The notes below the pieces were generated by a model. That model was not told the origin of the DNA. It made no database searches and saw nothing but the letters and a program-made list of their open reading frames with translations. From Pegoplata infirma (lineage: Eukaryota > Arthropoda > Insecta > Diptera > Anthomyiidae): 64,000 bases of DNA. Positions 58,301 through 64,000 of the stretch are shown piece after piece (position 1 is the stretch's first letter; the number at the start of each line of letters is the position of its first letter). Made by a program: the position numbers and the translations under genes. The DNA is taken from assembly GCA_963921195.1 (NCBI GenBank), contig OY992536.1:238178023-238242022 (forward strand), read 5' to 3'.

Positions 58301-61300
58301 TTTACTTGTTTTTTAAATTTCGGCCCAAAAAAAAAATATAAAAAAAAATTTGCATACTTTAAAATTTTAAAGCATTTTCTATATGCTGGACTAACTTTCT
58401 GTCTTAGACGTGCCCAAGTAAAATTTGATGCAGAAAATATTTGTAAAACATTTTAACCCTCTAACTGCCTTTTTTATAGACTTTTTTGTATTTCTTTTAA
58501 AAAAGGACAAAAATTACCCTTTAAAACGGGAGCTAGAGGGTTAATTTGGTCAAAGAAAAGAATCATCATAAAATTTTATAAAACTCATCAGAACATCATT
58601 TTTAGCTTAAAAGTATATTTGCACTGTTTTTTGTCGTTATTTTTTAACACTGCTTTGTTAAAAAAAAATAACAAACATTGATTATTTATAATTGACCCTT
58701 TTTAAGCATTTTGCGCATGTCGCACAAACTTTGAACATTTGACAACCCCTAGTGAAATTTTATGAGGAAAATATTTGTAGAACATTTTAACACTCTAAAT
58801 GGACGTTGTATTAGACTTCTGTGTTTAGTCTTTGAAAAAGGACTAAAATGACCCCTTAAAATGGCAGCTAGAGGGTTAAAATGTTCTAAGAAAAGAGCCG
58901 CCATAAAATTTCACTGAAGACTTCAAATCATATTTTGAAGATCAGATGTGTTATTATTATAGTATTTTTGACGTTTTCCAAACGCCTTTAATAAAAATAT
59001 AAAAACTTCAGTGGGCTATAAAAAAGAAATCCGAACTGACTTTGCAAAACCCTCTGGTGATTTTGTTCACTTGATGGTCTACTTTCATATGGCGTTGAAG
59101 CCATTGAGGCTCATTTTTCTTGTTGCACAGTGTAATCATAGGCTGGTTAAGTTCGGACTCAATACGGACGATGGGAAAAATGTTCCCCCTTAAAGAACTA
59201 AAACGCCACCAGAAATACACAATTGTTCAAGTTCATTGAACTGCATTTGGACCAAGATGATTAGAAAATGCAATTTTTCGCCCCGCCCCCTTTTAAGGGC
59301 GTGGTTATAGAAAATAATACAAAATAATGATAAATTGTTTTTTATGCGTAAATATTGTAAAAATGAATTTGTCAACATTTATTAAGAGGAAAATGGTGTC
59401 CTCCACCGTCCCCTGTTGACTCCCACAAACTTAAAATTGTTAAAATTTTAAGTTTTTTATGCAATTTTTACATAAAAAAGTAAATTCAGTTATTCAATTT
59501 ATAACCCAGTTGGCAACGTCCTCGAACCATCCTCAGTGACGGAGCGGTGACATGTCAGAGTCACACCTGACATCCACAAGACATCTCTATGTACTGGGTT
59601 GAGGACAGTTTCATACAAATTTTCAAAATGTTCTCACTCAAAGTCAGCAGTGGTCAGGGCTGACCTTCTGGGGACATGTCACCTAAGACTTCTTTGGGGA
59701 AATGTCTGACATAGGTCATGCGAAAATACAAAAAATTTTCGAATTTCCTTTAGTTTTTACTTTTATCCATTTTCCTTTATAAATTATCTTTCTCATATTT
59801 AGAAAAAACTTTTCGCCTTTTTTAGTCCCAACTGGATTTGAACCTGGAACCTCCAGTTTATTAGTCCCACACCTAACTACTTTTTCCAAACTTTATTTTT
59901 TAAATTGTTTGTCTATTTATTTCTTTTATTCTACTTGTTGGATTTTGATTTTATTTTAATTAAATCGATAATATTGCCATCTTTTTCTTGGAAATTGAAG
60001 AGTTGCCCAGATTTAAAATTCTAATTTTATATACTGCTATTCTGAAGACATTTCCTTTTAGACGTCTTAGAGGTATTGTCCACACTCTTAAAGCAAACAT
60101 TCAGTGCTGACAATGTTAGGACATGTCATCGAGGATTACCTATGATTTGTCAGAACCTGAAGACATTTCCTCGAGGAATCACTGTGGAAATTTCCCCAGT
60201 GACACATTTTCCAACTGGGTTATCCCTGAGAGTCGGGTGTATGTTCGTAACACTCATCAATCGTCCAAAAAATAGCACAACACATTACAGAGAAAATCCG
60301 TTTCTCAGTCGAACAAGGCGTATGTAGAATTCACTCCCCGCAGATGTCTTTCCAGTCAGCTACGATCTTTAAAAGTTTAAAATAAATATCCATAAACACT
60401 ACTCCCTCTCTAATTCGCCTCATAACCTATTTTCCTAAAACCAACACAATGTACTGCATTAGTACGGGAAATTCCCTGAATGTTGGCTCGAAGTAAAAAA
60501 AGTTCGTAAATTGGCAAAGTCAGATCATTATAATGATCTTATAGGAAAAAAGGTTCCCTTGAAGAACTAAACCGCATCTAAAAATGCCATTATTTGTCAT
60601 ATTTTTTTGTACTTTTACTAAGCCAATTTTTTATGTCAGAAGGGAATTGTATGTCAGAAGAAGTCGGAAGTACTGCATTTGGACTTTCACCGATATGTTA
60701 ATTTGACCTGTATCGTGTACATAGCAGACGGGCGGAGAATTGTAAATCGACTTTAACGGTTTTTCTGAGTCGATCGGTATACTTAAGCAGTGAAAAAACT
60801 TTACTGGGTTATTGTAACTAAAAAACAAAAACTTCATTGATTCCAAGTGTAATTTAACAGAGATTATTTTTTGTTTAAAACATTTGCCAATTGAAGTGCA
60901 AATAATATAGAGTCCATAACTAACCGGTGTGTTAAAGTGCTTAAAGTCACCGAAACCAATTTGAATTTACACTTTAACATTTACGCGTTTACTAGTACGT
61001 CATTTATAAATAACAACTAAAAACTGCATTGTATTTTTTTTTATCTTTTTTCAAACATTTTCATGCATTAAATCTATAAGACATTGATCTACAATATTTT
61101 CAATCTTTGAACATTCTAAAATTGAATTCATTTATAATATTTTTTTTTCTTCTTCTTCTTTTTATGGTCCGTCTACTTGAAAATATAAAAACAAGTGAAC
61201 GTTATTTAATTTATCTGATTTGTTTACCCTACATTAGGTAAAGGTGCTCGTGTTCTTGAACCGATTTTCTTTGAATTCAAAAATTTTGGAAATGTACCTG

Positions 61301-62373
61301 CTCGTTTAAATATTGATTAGATATGATCTGTTTAGATCTTATAACAACAATTATTTATAATTGTATCTGATCAAATTTTTTAGATCCGAGATTTGTAACC
61401 ATTTTCCAGATCTGTTGAAATACGAGTACTGATCAGATCTAATTGGATCTCTAAATTGAGGACAAATCCTGTATCTAATAGATCGTATACAATTGATTTA
61501 ACTACACTAAAAAAATTATGATGTTAGATTTCACTACAAAAGACAGTCCACTACATTTTACGGTAAAATCAACCAAAATTTGTTGTTGTTTTTAACTATT
61601 GATTAACAACTACAAAAAACGGTAAAACTTCAAATTACAGTTGGTTTTGTTGTAACTCAAATTGTCGGAATTTTTTTATTAACAAAAAAATGGTTAAAAT
61701 TGTTTGCTAATAATTCCTGCTGCATCCGACACTAGCAACTCGTTCAACACATCCGTTTTTCTAGTTTTTTTTATAGACTAAAAACAACTACATAAAACAA
61801 CTGTTACTGCAATGTTGTTATTTTATATATTTTTTTTTAAAGACTACAAAAAATAGTTGTTTAAGATTTTCATACAAAAACAACTGAAATGGTAGTTGAA
61901 AAAAAGTGTAGATCTTAACAGACCAGAACATCTGTATTGAAAGATCTGATCTGTTAACGTCTGATTATATTAATTCTAAGTATCAGCTCAATCGGATTAA
62001 AATTCAGCTTACATTTTTAACTTTACAATTTTAATTGTGTTTTAATAGGGTGTCAACAATTCGCCTTAAATGCTCTTTCTTGTTTATATTTAAAATTATT
62101 TATTTTTTATAAACTTACCCCCACTCCAGCAACTTTAACGCATACATGAAACATTTGACATTGAGTCTCCGGATCTGCATAATAACCACCAAGTATTTTG
62201 TCATGACATGTGAATCGTGTTTGTGGCATATTTTGTAGACTATATGTTGGCCATGGTTTTCTTAAGAATGATGACTCTTGTCCTAGTATTGTGTTTGTTA
62301 TAGTTAAAATAATTGCTGTAATTGTAAATAAAATATATTTTGTTTTTAATAAAGTTGTTAAAATATAAAACAT
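37396..62373 (-). CDS. Secreted chitin-binding CPAP1-type protein with mucin-like tail (4 exons, 972 aa)
   Basis: Coding exons in transcript order: 62373-62119, 44415-44199, 44047-43766, 39560-37396 (stop TAA 37398-37396). All junctions are GT-AG and 2919 bases stay in frame. Residues 1-31 form a signal peptide. One CBM14 (peritrophin-A) domain follows with six cysteines at 56, 72, 78, 93, 106 and 114 (C-x15-C-x5-C-x14-C-x12-C-x7-C) and the aromatic residues expected for chitin contact (GGYYAD, FHVC, ADWSDVDC). A single such domain defines CPAP1 proteins of the cuticle; binding cuticular chitin in the extracellular matrix is the likely role. The rest is low complexity, rich in Thr, Ser, Gln and Asn, with three copies of QSQHNNNRYNFGNDYQ-like sequence around residues 345-430 and TTTT runs that may carry O-glycans. 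Intron 1 is 17.7 kb and splits the CBM14 domain; intron 3 holds a LINE. An AG just upstream of the ATG suggests a further non-coding 5' exon. The Drosophila counterpart was not identified. Confidence 0.88.
39708..42590. repeat. Minisatellite with AAACTAAGCGAGATAGA unit, split by a LINE
   Basis: Units of roughly 60-120 bp containing TTCAAAAACTAAGCGAGATA and TTTGGTATTTTTGTT occur at 39708-39933 and resume at 42418-42590. The LINE at 39934-42417 inserted between them. Confidence 0.7.
39934..42417 (-). pseudogene. LINE retrotransposon copy 1, 5'-truncated and internally deleted
   Basis: On the minus strand: reverse transcriptase fragments (SPGPDGI, FIPKAGK, DFRPIS, catalytic YADD at about 41610), an RNase H segment with YTDGS (about 40880), and a C-terminal Cys-rich segment (CRSCMDEEE...CHCPAL, about 40130-40230). 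Order and RNase H suggest the I/LOA/R1 group; the clade is not certain. AGATAG flanks it at 39928-39933 and 42418-42423, the likely target duplication. The endonuclease is lost by 5' truncation. A few hundred bases between the RT palm motifs are missing compared with copy 2, and there are frameshifts. The 3' tail is a short CCTAA tandem. Same strand as the host gene. Confidence 0.85.
42715..43110. mobile_element. 396-bp CAC...GTG MITE (copy 2)
   Basis: Inverse of the copy at 31197-31592, the same 396-bp length and near-identical sequence. Termini CACTCAAAGAATTATG and CATAATTTTCTTAGTG, flanked by TA. High identity of two copies 11 kb apart points to recent activity. Confidence 0.85.
43493..43619. 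mobile_element. Small inverted-repeat element, GGGC(T)GGATTACTCAATG ends
   Basis: Left GGGCTGGATTACTCAATG and right CATTGAGTAATCCGCCC are inverted; TT flanks both sides. Its insertion interrupts the right arm of 42599-43682. 127 bp, non-coding. Confidence 0.6.
44547..47290 (+). pseudogene. LINE retrotransposon copy 2, disabled
   Basis: On the plus strand: an apurinic-type endonuclease beginning INLHHCKAA and VFIQEPWV (about 44550-44650), then CDANAHHSIWGS and FSDHC (to 45187); reverse transcriptase with SPGPDGI, FIPKAEK, DFRPIS, FLDIEGAFNN, RGTPQGG; and a trace of RNase H near 47030. The catalytic YADD is NADD (about 46247). In-frame stops are seen near 44671, 45187, 45801 and 46132, plus frameshifts. 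A segment of about 200 bp before SPGPDGI, present in copy 1, is missing. The 3' end is lost after about 47250. It lies antisense in intron 1 of the CPAP1-type gene, 130 bp from exon 2. Confidence 0.85.
47300..48045. other. AT-rich intron DNA without recognised features
   Basis: Low-complexity TTTATTTTAATT stretches followed by unremarkable sequence. No repeat family or coding frame recognised. Confidence 0.4.
48050..48430. repeat. Degenerate 21-bp tandem repeat (AATTGAAATTCAGAAAAGC)
   Basis: About 15 diverged units of the same repeat as at 33300-34560, reversing orientation near 48370. The 47945-48223 frame is a repeat translation. Confidence 0.7.
48561..49068. repeat. 75-bp direct duplication and adjacent hairpin
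   Basis: About 75 bp from TTCTGTTTTAATTTTTAAAT to TTTTTGAGAAAGAT occurs at 48569-48641 and again at 48735-48806. The next 75 bp (48795-48868, TCTAGCTCAAGGTCATATTT onward) is inverted at 48993-49068, with a loop of about 125 bp containing AAACACGTGTCGAG. Confidence 0.75.
49581..51382. mobile_element. hAT-like non-autonomous element (copy 2)
   Basis: Termini CAAGGTTGGCAATCGA and, inverted, CAATGTTGGCAATCGA, as in 13156-14414. Flanks AAAAAAAC (49573-49580) and TAAAAAAC (51383-51390) match at 7 of 8 bases. An INE-1-like fragment with the ATTCGACTTAGCCGAAT hairpin lies at 50527-50590. Non-coding. Confidence 0.8.
51397..52024. mobile_element. AT-rich palindromic element, CCCGAGTAAAAAAGTT ends
   Basis: CCCGAGTAAAAAAGTTTTTA at the left and AACTTTTTTACTCGGG-type sequence at the right are inverted. 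The whole 628 bp, built from TATATAATTTTATA motifs, folds on itself around 51715. TSD not clear. It abuts the hAT-like element by 14 bp. Confidence 0.75.
52226..52380. repeat. 77-bp tandem duplication
   Basis: The block from GGGTTCCTTAAAAATCGTCA to GCTTAGTTTTTGAG is repeated head to tail with one visible base change. Confidence 0.85.
52915..54239. other. Intron DNA, mostly without recognised features
   Basis: 52960-53215 is a short foldback-family fragment (AACCCTCTAACTTCCG and its inverse). The rest is AT-rich and non-coding. A plus-strand TCAGTT with AGACTT at +28 (53759) was noted but is weak. Confidence 0.4.
54248..54575. mobile_element. hAT-like MITE, 328 bp
   Basis: Inverted termini CAATGGTTCCCAA with GCCCCAC further in, and a perfect 8-bp duplication GTATATAG (54240-54247, 54576-54583). 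CAnTGGTTCCCAAAC ends are typical of hAT elements. Confidence 0.9.
54590..56010. repeat. About 130-bp minisatellite, TTTCCGCGAGAGGATC unit
   Basis: About ten diverged units share, in order, AAAGTACTTCTTTCAGAATG, TTATTTCCGCGAGAGGATC, a CAAGT..CTAGGACCATTAG block and CAAATTGCCCTACTTTCCCC. Spacing is 105-150 bp. The frame at 55472-55798 is a translation of the array. Confidence 0.85.
56393..59420 (+). mobile_element. INE-1-like element split by a foldback insertion
   Basis: Left part (56393-56672) has CTACAGTATCGAAATATCGG, ACCCCATAAAG and GCGATGTCC. The right part (59133-59420) continues with GGCTGGTTAAGTTCGGACTC and TTCCCCCTTAAAGAACTAAA, in the order of intact copies. The foldback at 56673-59132 lies between. 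Part of the body is duplicated left of the insertion. Confidence 0.6.
56673..59132. mobile_element. Large foldback element with TAA duplication
   Basis: Inverted termini CACTGTGCAACAA and TTGTTGCACAGTG, with direct TAA at 56670-56672 and 59133-59135. Arms are about 1.07 kb each (56673-57740 and 58040-59132), separated by about 300 bp. The arms themselves contain the INE-1-like hairpin segments (57499-57546 and 58258-58310), so they are a fused, duplicated structure. No transposase; frames at 57272-57677 and 58058-58456 mirror one another. It sits in intron 1 of the CPAP1-type gene. Confidence 0.85.
59503..60226. mobile_element. Inverted-repeat element, TAACCCAGTTGG ends
   Basis: TAACCCAGTTGGCAA on the left is inverted at 60212-60226 (CCAACTGGGTTA). 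Just inside are clusters of GACATGTC and TCCTCGAGGA dyads, unusually GC-rich here. A tRNA-like patch lies at about 59825-59875. TSD ambiguous (TA or AT). The 60076-60327 frame crosses the boundary and is not supported. Confidence 0.6.
60480..60850. mobile_element. INE-1-like fragments
   Basis: AGTTCGTAAATTGGCAAAGTC and GAAGAACTAAACC match the body of the CTCC subfamily. GTATACTTAAG and GTCGATCGG at 60700-60800 match the TACACC subfamily. Both are truncated. Confidence 0.5.
60851..61503. other. AT-rich intron DNA without a recognised element
   Basis: Several near-palindromic AGATCTGATC/GATCAGATCT motifs occur from 61310 to 61500 and again at 61915-61965, around the MITE. No coding frame. Confidence 0.4.
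61505..61908. mobile_element. CAC...GTG MITE, 404 bp
   Basis: Termini CACTAAAAAAATTATG and TTTTTTTCAACTACC...AAAAGTG, flanked by TA. It shares AACAACTA blocks with the element at 20034-20550. Intron 1 of the CPAP1-type gene. Confidence 0.6.
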
Positions 62374-62402
62374 GGGTTTGAGTGAGTTTAATTTAACCTA
62401 AA

Positions 62403-62835
62403 ACCAACAAGTGGAACAGTTAAGTTCGACTTGGCGGAATCTATGAATGCCCTTCACAATGCCCCATTTAAGTGATAGTAAATTTTCTAGCGTGAAAAAT
62501 AACATTTTTGAATGGAAATATTTTATTTTGTATAAAAAAACTTTTTTTAAGTAATTTTTGAAAAAAAAAACACTTACTAAACTTTTTTTTTGAGTGTAAA
62601 ATTTTTTTTGAGTATATTTTTTTTAGTGTAAAAATATTTGTGAGTGACAAAAATACGTTGAAAAATATTTTTGTGACTTACCAATGTTTTTAAAATATGT
62701 TTAAATATGTTTCAACACGTGACTTTAAGGTGAAACTAATCTGATATTCACGGTTTTGCTAATAACTTTTGAACCACTTGAGCGATTTAACTGAAATTCA
62801 ATACAAACTAGGTCTGGGGAACGACAAATATATAT
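62403..62835. mobile_element. INE-1-like fragment
   Basis: AGTTAAGTTCGACTTGGCGGAATCT-type hairpin, ATGCCCTTCACAATGCC, then ACTCAAAAAA-type runs and CACGGTTTTGCTAATAACTTT. The same order occurs at 50527-50900 and, inverted, at 8690-9020. Confidence 0.5.
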
Positions 62836-63953
62836 ATATCAGCATCCACGGTGCCCTGGAGAGGATTTAAATAAAATTTTGGTGTTACTCCAATTTTTAA
62901 GCGGATTATGTTTTTGGACTATAAAAGAAAGAAAATGAGCCAAAAAGGAAAAAAAGTACCAGGCGCTTTTTTTTTTGGAGGGGAAAAAGATGAATTTAAA
63001 AAAAAAACAAAAAAGAATTTATTCTTTCAAATGCATTAAAAATTTTTTATACAGATGTAAATTCATCACATATTCACTTGTCAGTGAGATTTAAATATAT
63101 ATGTGACATATTTTTTCAGATATGAGACTTAAAAGAATAATTTCACTATTTAGTGAGACTAAATCAAATTTCTTCTTTAATTTAATGAAAGTTTTAACTC
63201 TAGCAGTTACTTCACATTTAATATTGATCCTGTTTCTAGATTTTGAAGGGGGGAAGTTACCCCAACAATACAAACAAAATTTACAAAGGATTTTTGGCGA
63301 AATAAACAAAATTAAAAAAGGATATTAAGTCCATCCATAAGTTTCGCAATAAACAAATAGTCCAAACCACTTTCTGTATCTCTTTTTAAACTATTTACTT
63401 TATTTTACTCTTCCTTAGGCATTGCAAACACATTTTTAATGATTTTTACTATCGTTTTCTGATTTTTCTTAGTTTTGAAAAAACATTTTTAACAAAAAAG
63501 TATTAATTCTTTTAAAATTATATGACTCACTAAGGTCTAAACTGAGGCAACTTTGTATTTTGCTGTCCGTCTGAGTAGTACACAGAAAACTTTTAAGAAC
63601 TTACATTTATAAATAATTTACAAGGACATATTTCATTTAGTTTCAATTAATAGTGAAATTATTCTTTTAAGTCTCATATCTGGAAAAATATGTTACATAT
63701 ATATCTAAATCTAACTGATTAGTAAATATGTGATGAATTTACATCCGCATATACAAATTTTAATGCATTTGAAAGAATAAATTCTTTTATGTTTTTTTTT
63801 AAATTCATCGTTTTGCCCGCCAAAAAAAAAGCGCCTAGTACTTTTTTTTCTTTTTTGGCTTATTTTCTTTCTTTTATCTTCTAAAAACATAATCCACTTA
63901 AAAATTTGAGTAACACCAACATTTTATTTAAATCCTATCCAGGGCACCGTGCA
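62836..63953. repeat. Inverted repeat, about 300-bp arms, 490-bp spacer
   Basis: Left CACGGTGCCCTGGAGAGGAT to about 63160 is inverted at about 63650-63953 (ATCCTATCCAGGGCACCGTG). Arms share GCATTAAAA, TTTACATC and AGTCTCATATC-type blocks with little divergence. The frames at 63091-63328 lie across the spacer and are not supported. It lies upstream of the CPAP1-type coding start. Confidence 0.85.
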
Positions 63954-64000
63954 TCCTCAGAATTGCATTTTGAAATTCAGTCTTTTGCTTATAACTTTTG

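Overview
The window is AT-rich nuclear DNA of a higher fly. Drosophila-like gene families, INE-1/Helentron-like repeats with the characteristic GTCCGTCCGTCTG core, and very heavy repeat load suggest a calyptrate such as a blowfly; the species is inference. Only two protein-coding genes can be supported, both split by large repeat-filled introns. No bacterial, mitochondrial or viral gene was seen.

(1) A plus-strand ABCG half-transporter, most like ABCG5, runs from about 9,553 to 24,763. Eleven coding exons join in frame to 604 residues (ATG 10019, stop TGA 24676-24678). Its nucleotide-binding domain is altered at the Walker A, signature and switch-histidine positions. A candidate minus-strand core promoter at 4,252 lies about 5.3 kb upstream in the divergent direction, so a head-to-head partner gene may lie off the left edge.

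(2) A minus-strand secreted chitin-binding protein of CPAP1 type runs from 62,373 down to 37,396. Four coding exons join in frame to 972 residues: a signal peptide, one six-cysteine CBM14 domain split by a 17.7 kb intron, then a long Thr/Gln/Asn-rich tail. The two genes are convergent, with 12.6 kb of repeats between them.

Almost everything else is transposon-derived. INE-1-like elements are frequent. Two broken LINE copies lie in opposite orientation on either side of CPAP1 exons 2-3. Many non-autonomous DNA elements have target-site duplications (TSDs) that can be read directly: a Transib-like element (5 bp CAGTG), three hAT-like elements (8 bp), PIF/Harbinger-like or foldback elements (TTA or TAA), and a CAC...GTG group with 2 bp TSDs. 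Many of these are near-complete palindromes. Tandem arrays include a 35-bp satellite made of two dyads and a roughly 130-bp minisatellite. Several nestings give relative insertion order.
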